DNA from: Myxococcus xanthus
GTDB taxonomy: Bacteria; Myxococcota; Myxococcia; Myxococcales; Myxococcaceae
Direction: 5' to 3'
Assembly (NCBI RefSeq): GCF_006402735.1
Contig: NZ_CP017174.1
Span: 5,870,001-5,934,000, forward strand
Length of the DNA: 64,000 nucleotides
Of the stretch, positions 44,565-56,825 are shown in pieces. How positions within the stretch are numbered: the stretch's first letter is position 1; each line of letters opens with the position of its first letter. Both the position numbers and the translations under genes were made by a program. The notes under the pieces are model-generated. The model made no database searches, was not told the origin of the DNA, and worked only from the letters and a program-made list of their open reading frames with translations.

Positions 44565-47066
44565 TCAGGTGGCGACGAAGTTCACGAGGCGCTTGGGGAC
44601 GAAGACGAACTTGCGCAGCGTCTTCCCCGCCAGAGCCGCCTGGATCTTCTCATCCGCTTCCGCCGCGGCGCGCACGTCCGCCTCCGCCGCGTCCGCGGCC
44701 ACGCGAATCTCCGCGCGCAACTTGCCATTCACCTGCACGGCGTAGGGGATGACGTCGTCCACCACCAGCGCCGGGTCGAACTCCGGCCAGGCCTGCGCGA
44801 CGGTGAAGTCCTTGCTGCCGTAGGCCTCCGCGATTTCGTCCGCGATGTGCGGCGCGAACGGCGTGAGCACCGCCGCCAGCAACCGCACGGCCTCCGCCAT
44901 GGCGGCCTTCTCCGCGGCCGTCTCAGGCGTCCCCTGTGCGGCGAGCGCGTTGACGCCTTCCATGATGCCGGCGATGGCCGTATTGAAGGACAGGCGCTCG
45001 ATGGCCTCCCCCACCCGCTTCAGCGTCTTGTGGGCGGCGCGGCGGATCTCCAGCGCCTTGCCTTCGTAGGGCCCGTCATGGGTGGCACCTGCGGCCGCCG
45101 CCTGGTGTGTGGCGGCCAGCGTCCAGACGCGCTTGAGGAAGCGGAACACGCCTTCCACCTGCTCATCGGACCAGTCGAAGTCGCGCTCCGGCGGGCCCGC
45201 GAACAGCACGTAGGCCCGCGCCGTGTCCGCGCCGTACCGCTGGACGATGGAAGAAGGCGCCACCACGTTGCCCCACCGCTTGGACATCTTCCGGCCATCC
45301 GGACCGTTGACGATGCCCTGGGTGATGAGCCGCGTGACGGGCTCGTCCACGGGGCTCAGCCCCAGCAGCTTCATCACCCGCGTCCAGAAGCGGAAGTAGA
45401 GCAGGTGCATCACCGCGTGCTCGGGGCCACCCACGTAGATGTCCACGGGCAGGAAGCGCTGGGCCTCCTTCGGGTCGAACGGCGCCGCGTCGTAGTGCGG
45501 AGACAGGTAGCGCGCGAAGTACCAGCAGGAGTCGACGAAGGTGTCCATCGTCTCCGCCTCGCGCCGGGCAGGCCCGCCGCACTTCGGACACGTGGTGTTC
45601 ACCCACGAGGTCACCTTCGCCAGCGGCGGCTCACCCTTGCCGGTGAGCACCGCCTGGGTGTCGATCTCCGGCAGACGCACGGGCAGTTGGTCCAGAGGCA
45701 CCGGGATGCCGTTGCGGTCCGGGTCGCACTTCTCGCAGTAGACGATGGGGATGGGCGTGCCCCAGTAGCGCTGGCGGCTGAAGCCCCAGTCCTTCTGGCG
45801 GTACGTCACCGTTGCCTTGCCCTTGCCGTCCTTCTCCAGCGACGCGGCCATGGCCTGACGCGCCTGCTCGGACGTCTGACCCGTGTAGGCGCCGGAATCC
45901 TCCAGGACGCCGTACTCCGTATAGGCCGCCTCAAGCTCGTCACCCGGCGGGAGCTTGTCACCGGACGCGGGCTGGATGACGACCTTCACGGGCAGGCTGT
46001 ACTTGCGCGCGAAGGCGAAGTCGCGCTCGTCATGCGCGGGCACGCTCATCACCGCACCGGTGCCGTAGTCGCTCAGCACGAAGTTGGCGATCCAGATGGG
46101 GACCGCCTGCCCGGTGAAGGGATTTTCCGCGTAGGCGCCGGTGAAGACCCCCTCCTTCTCCGTGCCCTCGCCCAGGCGCTCCGTCTTGGACTGGGCGGCC
46201 ATGCGCTTGGCGAAAGCCTCCACCTCCGCGCGGCGCTCCGGCGTTGTCACCTGGGCCACCAGCTTGTGGTCCGGCGCCAGCACCACGTAGGTGCAGCCGA
46301 AGATGGTGTCGATACGGGTGGTGAACACGCGCAGCGCGGCGTCGTGCCCCTGCAGCCGGAAGTCGGCCTCGGCACCGTCCGAACGGCCAATCCAGTTCCG
46401 CTGCGCGGCGGTGATGCGGTGGGGCCACTCCTTGAGCGTGTCCAGCGCGTCCAGCAACTCCTGCGAGTACCGGGTGATGCGGAACGCCCACTCGGGCATC
46501 TCCTTGTCCACCACGGGGGAGTCGCAGCGCTCGCAGACGCCGTCCTTCACCTGCTCATTGGCGATGACGGTGTGGCAACCGGTACACCAGTTCACCCTGC
46601 TGAAGCGGCGATAGACGAGCCCACGCTCCAGCATCTGGATGAAGAACCACTGATTCCAGCGGTAGTACTCGGGCGCGCCGGTGTTGACCTCGCGTTCCCA
46701 GTCGTAGCAGTAGCCCAGACTCTTAACTTCCTTCTTGAAGGACGCGATGTTCTCGGCCGTGCGCACCGCCGGGTGCACGCCGTCCTTGATGGCCGCGTTC
46801 TCGGCCGGCAGGCCGAGCGCATCCCAGCCCATGGGATGCAGCACGTCGAAGCCCTTCATCCGGAAGTAACGCGCGTACACGTCCCCGAGCAGGTAGTTGC
46901 GGACATGCCCCATGTGCATCTTCCCGCTGGGGTACGGCAGCATCTCGAGCACGTACTTCTTGGGTGCCCCGGGGCGGCTGCCTGCCCGGAAGATGCCCGC
47001 GTCGTCCCAACGGGTCTGCCACTTACCTTCAATCGCCTGCGGCTCGTAACGCTCGTTCATCGCCAT
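44565..47066 (-). CDS. leuS: Leucyl-tRNA synthetase
   Basis: Charges tRNA-Leu. The 833-residue class I enzyme has the HIGH-type motif LPYPSGKMHMGHVRNYLLGD, the CP1 editing domain (TTRIDTIFGCTYVVLAP, SVPAHDERDFAFA), a zinc-binding insertion (CEKCD and CPKCGG) and the KMSKS motif DGRKMSKRWGNVV, followed by the anticodon domain ending VNFVAT. The start is ATG at 47066 or ATG two codons later; ribosome-binding sequence is weak. It heads a set with the zinc-ribbon gene and lptE. Confidence 0.96.
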   Translation of the reverse strand: MAMNERYEPQAIEGKWQTRWDDAGIFRAGSRPGAPKKYVLEMLPYPSGKMHMGHVRNYLLGDVYARYFRMKGFDVLHPMGWDALGLPAENAAIKDGVHPAVRTAENIASFKKEVKSLGYCYDWEREVNTGAPEYYRWNQWFFIQMLERGLVYRRFSRVNWCTGCHTVIANEQVKDGVCERCDSPVVDKEMPEWAFRITRYSQELLDALDTLKEWPHRITAAQRNWIGRSDGAEADFRLQGHDAALRVFTTRIDTIFGCTYVVLAPDHKLVAQVTTPERRAEVEAFAKRMAAQSKTERLGEGTEKEGVFTGAYAENPFTGQAVPIWIANFVLSDYGTGAVMSVPAHDERDFAFARKYSLPVKVVIQPASGDKLPPGDELEAAYTEYGVLEDSGAYTGQTSEQARQAMAASLEKDGKGKATVTYRQKDWGFSRQRYWGTPIPIVYCEKCDPDRNGIPVPLDQLPVRLPEIDTQAVLTGKGEPPLAKVTSWVNTTCPKCGGPARREAETMDTFVDSCWYFARYLSPHYDAAPFDPKEAQRFLPVDIYVGGPEHAVMHLLYFRFWTRVMKLLGLSPVDEPVTRLITQGIVNGPDGRKMSKRWGNVVAPSSIVQRYGADTARAYVLFAGPPERDFDWSDEQVEGVFRFLKRVWTLAATHQAAAAGATHDGPYEGKALEIRRAAHKTLKRVGEAIERLSFNTAIAGIMEGVNALAAQGTPETAAEKAAMAEAVRLLAAVLTPFAPHIADEIAEAYGSKDFTVAQAWPEFDPALVVDDVIPYAVQVNGKLRAEIRVAADAAEADVRAAAEADEKIQAALAGKTLRKFVFVPKRLVNFVAT

Positions 47067-47432
47067 ATCTATCGAGTCTCTTAGAGTGGGGACGTGCCCC
47101 AGGCAACTAGTCTCGCCGGGACAAATCCGTCCCGAGCGGACGACGGCCCCTGGGGCGACTGACGGGAGGGCCCCCGGGGCCCCGGCCGCCTTCCTCGGCC
47201 CTCCAAGGACCGCCCCGCTTCTTCAGCCGGTGACGCGCCGCGGCCTCGCTGATGACAGGCGCAAATCCCTCGGGCTCCAGCGGCGGGCAAACATTCTCGC
47301 CAACCTGGATTCAAAGATTAGCAATAAAAGTGAGGATATGCCGTTGACGGCCAATCGTTGAGCCAGTGACGATTCACCTCACCGGCATCCTGCCTTGGGG
47401 GGAGCCGTCCATCCGCAGCGAGTGAGGACCGA
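47067..47432. promoter_or_regulatory. Divergent intergenic region between leuS and the susC-like gene
   Basis: A 366-bp gene-free region that must drive both directions. Near leuS the minus strand has TTGCCT-17-TAAGAG ending about 11 bp before the ATG, a weak candidate. A hairpin-like CGGGAC/GTCCCG lies at about 47113-47131. The stretch 47308-47340 is strikingly AT-rich for this genome. Further toward susC, AATCGT (47353-47358) and ACGATT (47369-47374) form an inverted repeat with a 10-bp spacer, which could be an operator. I cannot assign a convincing promoter to susC. Confidence 0.4.
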
Positions 47433-50474
<3,042 letters not shown>

Positions 50475-50477
50475 GCC

Positions 50478-51821
50478 ATGACCATCCAACTGACCAAGAA
50501 GGCTTTCGTGGGGCTCTTCACCGTCCTGGGCCTGAGCGGCTGCGGGAGCCTGGACGTCCCGGACCTGAACAACCCCAGCCTCGATGACTTCCGCGAGCGG
50601 CCCACGCGTCCCGCGGTGCTCACCGCCGCCACGGGCTTGCTCCTCGGCCACCGCGCTGGTGTCGCCGCTCCCAACGGCTACGTGGCCCAGCTCGGCATCA
50701 TCGGGCGCGAGGCGTACGTCTTCGACCCCGCGGACCCGCGCGCCGTCGGCGAACTGCTGGGCCCCACCCTGGACCCCGGCGGCCCGGCGTTCGGCGGCAA
50801 TCACTGGACCTCGCCCTACCTGAACATCCGCAACGCCAATGCGCTGCTGGACTCCCTGGACAAGGTCCCCAACACGCCCGACGCAGAGAAGGAGGGCCTC
50901 CGCGGCTTCGCGAAGACGATGCAGGCCCTGGACTTCCTCGTGGTCATCAACACGCGAGACACCGAAGGGGCCCCCATCGACGTCAACCTGCCCATTGGCC
51001 AACTGGCCCCCATCGTGGGCAAGGAGGCGGTGTTCGAGCGAATCGCCGCGCTGCTCGACGAGGGCCACACCCACCTGGAGAACGCCGGGGAGACCTTCCC
51101 CTTCCAGCTCAGCCCGGGCTTCGCCGGCTTCAACACGCCCACGACGTTCCGGCAGTTCAACCGCGCGCTCGCCGCACGGGTGGCGGTGTACCGGGGGCGC
51201 TACCCCGAGGCGCTCAGCGCCCTGAGCCAGTCCTTCCTCAACCAGACTCAGCCGTTGGAGCTGGGCGTCTATCACTCGTTCGGGACGAACTCCGGCGACA
51301 CCGACAATGGCCTCATCAGCGTCAACGTCTTCGCGCACCCGTCGATCGTCACCGACGCGGAGCTCCAGGACGATGGCACCGTGGATGACCGCGTGGTCCG
51401 GAAGCTCACGCGCCTGCCCGCGGTCCGGACCGCGGCGGACGGGAAGCTGTCGACGGAGTGGCGCTTCCGCATCTACCCCACGAACAACTCGCCCGTGACC
51501 ATCATCCGCAACGAGGAGCTCATCCTCCTGCGCGCCGAGGCCAACATCGGTGCTCGGAACTTCGGCCCGGCCGCGGACGACCTCAACTTCATCCGCACCA
51601 CCTCCGGCCGGCTGCCGCCGCGCCTGGACATCGATGAGAACAATGCCCTGGATGAGCTGCTGAAGCAGAAGCGGTACTCGCTCCTGTTCGAGGGCGGCCA
51701 CCGGTGGATTGACCTTCGGCGCTACGGGCGGCTCGACTCGCTCCCCCGCGAGTTGGATCCGGACATCGCGCCCCACGAGCGCTTCCCCATCCCCGCGGCG
51801 GAGATGAACGCGCGGCAGTAA
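50478..51821 (+). CDS. SusD/RagB family outer-membrane lipoprotein
   Basis: A 447-residue surface lipoprotein that forms the lid over the SusC barrel. The signal ends in a lipobox (VLGLSGCGSL, Cys22). Family features are the N-terminal LDVPDLNNPSLDDF, TPR-like helices (FRQFNRALAARVAVYRGRYP; LILLRAEANIGARNFGPAA) and the C-terminal SusD signature RYSLLFEGGHRWIDLRRYGR. It begins 3 bp after the susC stop, so the pair is co-translated. No glycoside hydrolase or regulator is adjacent, unlike typical Bacteroidetes loci. Confidence 0.92.
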   Translation: MTIQLTKKAFVGLFTVLGLSGCGSLDVPDLNNPSLDDFRERPTRPAVLTAATGLLLGHRAGVAAPNGYVAQLGIIGREAYVFDPADPRAVGELLGPTLDPGGPAFGGNHWTSPYLNIRNANALLDSLDKVPNTPDAEKEGLRGFAKTMQALDFLVVINTRDTEGAPIDVNLPIGQLAPIVGKEAVFERIAALLDEGHTHLENAGETFPFQLSPGFAGFNTPTTFRQFNRALAARVAVYRGRYPEALSALSQSFLNQTQPLELGVYHSFGTNSGDTDNGLISVNVFAHPSIVTDAELQDDGTVDDRVVRKLTRLPAVRTAADGKLSTEWRFRIYPTNNSPVTIIRNEELILLRAEANIGARNFGPAADDLNFIRTTSGRLPPRLDIDENNALDELLKQKRYSLLFEGGHRWIDLRRYGRLDSLPRELDPDIAPHERFPIPAAEMNARQ

Positions 51822-51842
51822 ACGCTTCTCGCAGTCTTTGAA

Positions 51843-51879
51843 GCTCCAGGTGCACGGCAGTCGGGCGTGCACCTGGAGC
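51843..51879. terminator. 14-bp perfect inverted repeat, probable bidirectional terminator
   Basis: GCTCCAGGTGCACG and its exact complement flank a 9-nt loop, 21 bp past the susD stop and 8 bp past the 3' end of the convergent dehydrogenase. This is a very stable hairpin placed exactly between two convergent transcripts. On the minus side it is followed by TTCAAAG, weakly T-rich; on the plus side there is no T-run. Confidence 0.6.
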
Positions 51880-51887
51880 GCGGGCGC

Positions 51888-52778
51888 TCAGCCGCCCTGC
51901 TTCAACCCGGCCCGTTCGGCGACGAGCGCCCCCAGTGCGGACCAGTCCAAATCGCCGTGGCCCTGCGCGACGCCTCCCAGGAACTGGTCCTTCACGAGGC
52001 TGGCCAGGGGCATGGGCACCTCGGCGGTGCGCGCCGCGCCCAGGACGAGCTCCACGTCCTTGAGCCCCAGCCGCATCTTGAAGCCCGCCGGGCTGTACTT
52101 CTCCTCGGCGATGAGCTGCGCGTACCCCTCGAAGATGGGCGAGCGCGCGAAGACGGACTGGAAGACCTCCAGGAACACCTTCGGCTCGATGCCGGACTTG
52201 CGCGTCAGGGCGAAGGACTCGGCGAGCGCCTCCATCATCGACGCGATGAGGAAGTTGCCCGACAGCTTCACGACGTTGGCCGCCGGGGCACTTTCGCCCA
52301 GCACGGTGAGGCCGCGCCCCAGCGCCTCCAGCAACGGGCGGCACCGGTCCACGTCCTGCTTCGGACCGGCGGCCACCACCCACAGCTGCTTCGATGCCGC
52401 CGCGGTGGGGCGGCCGAATACCGGTGCGGAGAGATACCGCTGGCCGGCGCTCGCATGCGTCTCCGCCAACCGTTCGGAAAGCGCCACGGAGAGCGTGCTC
52501 GAAGAGACGTGCACGGCCCCTGGCGCCAGTCCTGCCTGGAGCCCGTCCTGACCGAAGACCGCGGACGTCACGGCCGCATCATCCGACAGCATGCTGAAGA
52601 CGACCTCCGCGCCGCGAGCCGCCTCCGCGGGGCTGCGGGCAACGCGCGCCCCCTTCTCCTTCAACGGCGCGGCCTTGGACTCGGTGCGATTCCACACCGT
52701 CAGCTCGTGCCCCGCCGCCACCAGGCTCGTCGCCATGGGCAGTCCCATGTTGCCCAGGCCAATGAATCCCACCTTCAT
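51888..52778 (-). CDS. NAD(P)-dependent beta-hydroxyacid dehydrogenase (3-hydroxyisobutyrate dehydrogenase family)
   Basis: A 296-residue oxidoreductase. Residues 1-165 form a Rossmann domain with VGFIGLGNMGLPMATSLVAA and the substrate-binding region VHVSSSTLSVALSERLAE and APVFGRPTAAA; the catalytic Lys is in NVVKLSGNFLIASMMEALAE; the C-terminal helical domain follows. The family oxidises 3-hydroxyacids or reduces succinic or glyoxylic semialdehydes; the substrate here is not determined. The ATG at 52778 has GGAGG 6 bp upstream. Monocistronic-looking, ending at the strong hairpin before susD. Confidence 0.85.
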   Translation of the reverse strand: MKVGFIGLGNMGLPMATSLVAAGHELTVWNRTESKAAPLKEKGARVARSPAEAARGAEVVFSMLSDDAAVTSAVFGQDGLQAGLAPGAVHVSSSTLSVALSERLAETHASAGQRYLSAPVFGRPTAAASKQLWVVAAGPKQDVDRCRPLLEALGRGLTVLGESAPAANVVKLSGNFLIASMMEALAESFALTRKSGIEPKVFLEVFQSVFARSPIFEGYAQLIAEEKYSPAGFKMRLGLKDVELVLGAARTAEVPMPLASLVKDQFLGGVAQGHGDLDWSALGALVAERAGLKQGG

Positions 52779-52872
52779 GCGCGTCTCCTCCCGGAAGCGG
52801 CCCGGATAATCCGCGCCCAGGAGCTCCACCACCGCAAAGCACGCGCACGTCCAGGAGCGAACGCGGAGCGCC

Positions 52873-54603
52873 CTACTCCGGCCGGTCCTCGGAGACATCC
52901 AGGCGCTCGAAGGCGCGGCCCAGCGCCAGGACACCCAGCCACACCTCCCCCACCAACACACCCGCCGCGACGAAGCCCGCCACGGGCAAGGCCCAGGGGC
53001 CCAGCAGCGTCGACACAGCGAGGCCCACCACGAGCGCCACCAGCCCCGCGGGAATCAACCCCACCAGCATCACCACCAGCGTGCCCACGACAGCCAGCAA
53101 GCGCTGGCCCATCGCCTCGATGCCGCGTGCCCGCTCGCCTGTATCCGCCGGTACCCACGAGGGGAAGAGGACCACCGCGGCGTTCTGCACGAAGAGGCCC
53201 GACAGCGACACGGCCGGAAGCAGGAACGCCAGCGCCAGCCCTCCTGGCCACCACCAGCCGCCCAGGCGCGAGGCCTCCACGCCGGGCCCCAGGACGAGCG
53301 CCACCACCAACAGCGCGAGTTGGAACGAGGCCAGGGCCAGCGAGGATGCCGCCAACTGCGCGCGCACCACCTGCCGTCCTGTCAGTGGCATGGCGCGCAG
53401 CAGGTCCAGCTTGGGCAGGTCCATCCGCAGGTCCATGCGGAACGCGCTCGGCCCCACCACCGTCAGCATCACCGACAACGCCAGCGCCACCGGCCCGAGC
53501 ACCCGCCGCGTGTCCGTGAACAGACGCGTGTCGCCCATCATCGCCGCGATGACACCGCCCAGGATGATGAAGGCGAGGAACACCGCGAACCCGCCGCCCA
53601 TCCGCTTGCGCGCAATCAGGTTCTTCCAGATGAGCGCCACCTCCGGTCGGCCTCGAGGCAGCAGCCGGAATGGAGGGCGGCTCAACGTGAGCGAGCCCAC
53701 ACGCGTCATCCGCCCCGAGGCCCGCAGCATGCGCTCCCGTGAGCGGGACTCCGCGCGCACCACCGCCGTCTCCTCGAACGGGACTTCGGCCCAGAGCACC
53801 CAGCCGTAGTGCGCCGCCATCAGCGCCAACACCGGTGGCAGGGCCCACAGGAAGTCGCCCACGCTCTGCGCCAGCGCTGGCGCCACCAGCAGCCGGCCCG
53901 GCCACAACACGGCCGCCACGCCGGGTGACGCCATCAGCGCCTGCAACCACTCGCGAAGCGCGCGGCCTGATGACAGGTCCTCGGGCACCGGGTGCTCTCG
54001 CAGCGAGGTGAACACCGCCAGCACCACGAGCGCCAGGACACCCCCCACCGCGCCCCAGCGGACCACCTGGCCCCAGAGGCCCCATGCCGACAGCCGCGTG
54101 CGCATGAAGGACGCCGCCGTCGAGTGCAGATAGAGCGTGCCCAAGGCCAGACACGCCCCCACGAAGAAGAGGACGGGATGCGGGCTGATGGTCCTCCCGA
54201 GGAACAGCGTGGCGAACAGCGCGCCCAGCGACGTTCCCAGGAGCCCGCGCACCAGCTTGTATTGCAGCAGGGCCCTGCGAGGGACGGGCGCGGGGAAGAG
54301 TTGCACCACCTCCGTCTCCGAGAAGGTCAGCGACGGCCGGTCCCGGCCCAGCGCCCACGCAGCGAACAACGTCCCCAGCGCGGAGCCGACCAGCGACAGC
54401 TCGGCGAACAACCGCACACCCTCGGACACCGTGCCCACCGACCCACGGAAGTCCAAACGCCGGAAGAAGACGGAGTAGAGATACGCCGCGCCCACCAGGG
54501 CGCCCAGGAGGTAGCGCGGCTTGCGAAGCCGCTCCAGCTGCCGCCGGACGCGATTGCGCCAGGTCGCGGCCCAGAGGAAGGCCACCGCGCGAGGGAAGCT
54601 CAC
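52873..54603 (-). CDS. ABC exporter permease subunit
   Basis: A 576-residue inner-membrane protein with roughly ten to twelve hydrophobic helices, for example LFFVGACLALGTLYLHSTAA, GGFAVFLAFIILGGVIAAMM and LLAVVGTLVVMLVGLIPAGL. A cytoplasmic segment after about residue 290 carries charged sequence (RPEVALIWKNLIARKRMGGG). It resembles the putative ABC exporter permeases paired with CcmA-like ATPases. The GTG start at 54603 overlaps the ATPase stop (GTGA). The exported substrate is unknown. A much longer upstream frame is the antisense-like reading of the ATPase gene. Confidence 0.8.
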   Translation of the reverse strand: MSFPRAVAFLWAATWRNRVRRQLERLRKPRYLLGALVGAAYLYSVFFRRLDFRGSVGTVSEGVRLFAELSLVGSALGTLFAAWALGRDRPSLTFSETEVVQLFPAPVPRRALLQYKLVRGLLGTSLGALFATLFLGRTISPHPVLFFVGACLALGTLYLHSTAASFMRTRLSAWGLWGQVVRWGAVGGVLALVVLAVFTSLREHPVPEDLSSGRALREWLQALMASPGVAAVLWPGRLLVAPALAQSVGDFLWALPPVLALMAAHYGWVLWAEVPFEETAVVRAESRSRERMLRASGRMTRVGSLTLSRPPFRLLPRGRPEVALIWKNLIARKRMGGGFAVFLAFIILGGVIAAMMGDTRLFTDTRRVLGPVALALSVMLTVVGPSAFRMDLRMDLPKLDLLRAMPLTGRQVVRAQLAASSLALASFQLALLVVALVLGPGVEASRLGGWWWPGGLALAFLLPAVSLSGLFVQNAAVVLFPSWVPADTGERARGIEAMGQRLLAVVGTLVVMLVGLIPAGLVALVVGLAVSTLLGPWALPVAGFVAAGVLVGEVWLGVLALGRAFERLDVSEDRPE

Positions 54604-55349
54604 GGCGCCTGCGTTCCCGCGCTGGTGATTCGGACGAAGAGCTCTTCCAGCGAGGCGTGCTCCCCTTCCGCGCCACTCAGTCGCGCGCGGATGTCTTCCA
54701 GGCTGCCCAGCGCCATGGCCTTGCCGCCCGTGATGACGAGCAGCCGGTGGCACAGCTCCTCCACCAGCGGCAGCAGATGCGAGGACAGCACCAGGGCCGC
54801 GCCCTCCTCCGCCCGGCGCCGCAGCGACGCCTTCATCCGCCGGATGCCGATGGGGTCCAGGCCAGTGAGTGGCTCGTCCAGGAGGATGAGCTTTGGCGAA
54901 TGCAGGAAGCCACAGGCGATGGACAGCTTCTGCTTCATGCCTCGCGACAGCTCGCCCGGCAGGGACTTCTCCTTGCCCGTCAGCTCCATCTCCTCCAGCA
55001 GCGCGCGGCCCCGCTCCTCCCAGTCCTCCACGCCGTAGAGCCGCGCCGTGAAGTTCAGGTGCTCCCACACCGTGAGGTATTCGAAGAAGCGCGGCTCGTC
55101 CGGCAGGAAGGCCAGCGCGCGCTTCGCTTCCACCGGCGTCTGCGACAAGTCATGTCCCGCGACCAGGATGCGGCCCGAGCTGGGCGGCAGGATGCCCGCC
55201 AGACACCGCAACGTGGAGGTCTTCCCCGCACCGTTGGGCCCCACCAACCCGAGCACCTCACCGGGCGCCACCTCGAAGGTGAGCCCCTGCACGGCCTTCA
55301 CCTCGCCATACGCCTTCTCCAGGCCCTCCACCCGCAGGACAGAATCCAT
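54600..55349 (-). CDS. ABC transporter ATP-binding protein (CcmA type)
   Basis: A 249-residue ATPase with Walker A LVGPNGAGKTSTLRCLAGI, the Q-loop region FLPDEPRFFEYLTVWEHLNF, a signature LSRGMKQKLSIACGFLHSP, Walker B LILLDEPLTGLDP and H-loop LSSHLL. The type is that of drug, lipid or bacteriocin exporters rather than nutrient importers. Coupled to the downstream permease by a GTGA overlap; it lies 16 bp after cheY but the chemosensory operon reads in the same direction. Confidence 0.9.
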   Translation of the reverse strand: MDSVLRVEGLEKAYGEVKAVQGLTFEVAPGEVLGLVGPNGAGKTSTLRCLAGILPPSSGRILVAGHDLSQTPVEAKRALAFLPDEPRFFEYLTVWEHLNFTARLYGVEDWEERGRALLEEMELTGKEKSLPGELSRGMKQKLSIACGFLHSPKLILLDEPLTGLDPIGIRRMKASLRRRAEEGAALVLSSHLLPLVEELCHRLLVITGGKAMALGSLEDIRARLSGAEGEHASLEELFVRITSAGTQAP

Positions 55350-55365
55350 TCGTACGCGCTCGCCT

Positions 55366-55746
55366 TCAGTCCAGCTTCAGCAGGTCCCGAACGGTATCCA
55401 GCACGACCTTCGCCTGCACGGGTTTCACCAGGTACGCGCTCGCGCCCAGCTTCATCGCGCGCTCCCGGTCCGCCGCCGCGCCCTCCGTGGTGACGACGAT
55501 GATGGGGACGTTCCGGTACTCGGTCGCCTGCCGGATGTGACTGATGAGCTTCAGCCCGTCCATCAGCGGCATGTTGATGTCCGTGAGCACCAGGTCGAAG
55601 CGGCCCTGCGTCAGCTTCTTCAAGCCCTCGGCGCCGTCCTGCGCCTCGGTGCACACCACGCCGGACAGGCGCTGCAGCGCGTACATGATGCTGCGCCGCA
55701 TGGCCTGCGAGTCATCCACCACCAAGGCTCGAATCTGCTGCGTCAT
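55366..55746 (-). CDS. CheY-like single-domain response regulator
   Basis: A 126-residue receiver domain with all active-site residues: acidic pair in ALVVDDSQAMRRS, phospho-acceptor Asp in LVLTDINMPLMDG, Thr in VTTEG and Lys in AYLVKPVQ. It is the expected phosphorylation target of the CheA encoded upstream. It ends the chemosensory operon, 41 bp after cheB. The output partner is unknown; in myxobacteria such proteins can act in motility or gene control. Confidence 0.9.
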   Translation of the reverse strand: MTQQIRALVVDDSQAMRRSIMYALQRLSGVVCTEAQDGAEGLKKLTQGRFDLVLTDINMPLMDGLKLISHIRQATEYRNVPIIVVTTEGAAADRERAMKLGASAYLVKPVQAKVVLDTVRDLLKLD

Positions 55747-55787
55747 GGGCCGCGGACGTTAGCACCCGCGCGCCAAGGTCCGGAGTT

Positions 55788-56825
55788 TCAGCGCCGCCGC
55801 CGCGCCAGGGCCGCCAGCGCCGGGCCGATGTCGCCCAGTGGAATCACCCGCTTCACCGCCCCGGTGGCGATGGCCTCGCCCGGCATGCCGAACACCACCG
55901 AGGTCTCCTCCGACTGCGCCCAGACCTCGCCGCCCGCGCGGTGCACCTCACGGGCGCCCTCCGCGCCGTCCGCGCCCATGCCCGTCAGCACCACGCCCAG
56001 GGCCTTGGCGCCCAGCACCTGCGCCATGCTGGCGAAGAGGCGGTCCACGCTGGGCGCGTACTTGTCCACGTGCGTGGGCGGCGGCGTGTGCAGCTCCAGC
56101 CGGGAGCCCCGCTCGGCCACCACCATGTGCCGCCCGCCCGGAGCGATGTACACGTGCCCCGGCTGCACCAGGTCTCCGTCACGGGCCTCCGTCACGGTGA
56201 AGGGACCGATGCGGTCCAGCCGGTCCGCGAAGGCGCGGGTGAACTGCGGCGGCATGTGCTGGCAGACCAGCACGCACGGCGTGGGCTCCACGGCCAGTCC
56301 CTCCAACACCCGCTGCACCGCGGGGGGGCCGCCCGTGGAGGCACCCACGGCCACCACCAGCGGCGGCTCGCCCGCCACCGCCATGGCGCGGGCCCCTGGC
56401 GCCGCGTGCCGGTAACCGGGGCGCACGTGCCGCGCTGCCCGGACCTTCTCCAGCAGCTCCACGCGAAGCGCCTCCATGGCCTCGAACGTCGGGTGCTGCG
56501 GCTTGGCGATGAAGTCGAACGCCCCCAACTCCAGCGCCTTGAAGACATCCGACCGGTGCGAATAGCTGGAGATGACGATGACGGGCGTGGGCGCCGTGCG
56601 CATCAGCAGGCGGAGGAAGGTGTAGCCCCCGAGCTTCGGCATCTCCAGGTCCAGCGTCACCACGTCGGGCTTCAGGTCCACGACCTTCTTCAGCCCCTCT
56701 TCTCCATCCGCCGCGCGGTCCACCACTCGCACGTCCGGCTCCGACTCCAGCATCGTGGAGAGGGTGCGCCGGTTGTGGGCCGAGTCGTCGATGACCAGTA
56801 CGGAGATGACGTCCTTGCTGCTCAT
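55788..56825 (-). CDS. cheB: Chemoreceptor glutamate methylesterase CheB
   Basis: A 345-residue two-domain protein. Residues 1-125 are a receiver (VLVIDDSAHNRRTLST, DVVTLDLEMPKLGGYTFLRL, SYSHR, FIAKPQ). Residues about 150-345 are the methylesterase: catalytic Ser in VGASTGGPPAVQRVLEG, His in VCQHMPPQFTRAFADRL and Asp in VVLTGMGADGAEGAREV. It removes methyl groups from receptors to reset sensitivity. The ATG overlaps the cheR stop (ATGA). Confidence 0.94.
   Translation of the reverse strand: MSSKDVISVLVIDDSAHNRRTLSTMLESEPDVRVVDRAADGEEGLKKVVDLKPDVVTLDLEMPKLGGYTFLRLLMRTAPTPVIVISSYSHRSDVFKALELGAFDFIAKPQHPTFEAMEALRVELLEKVRAARHVRPGYRHAAPGARAMAVAGEPPLVVAVGASTGGPPAVQRVLEGLAVEPTPCVLVCQHMPPQFTRAFADRLDRIGPFTVTEARDGDLVQPGHVYIAPGGRHMVVAERGSRLELHTPPPTHVDKYAPSVDRLFASMAQVLGAKALGVVLTGMGADGAEGAREVHRAGGEVWAQSEETSVVFGMPGEAIATGAVKRVIPLGDIGPALAALARRRR

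Noticed and set aside
52873..55068. A 731-codon version of the ABC permease
   Set aside because: The N-terminal extension overlaps the ATPase gene and reads as low-complexity sequence; the GTGA-coupled start at 54603 fits.
55366..56825. CheY and CheB as one split CheB-like gene
   Set aside because: Each has its own complete receiver with active-site residues and its own start; they are separate genes 41 bp apart.
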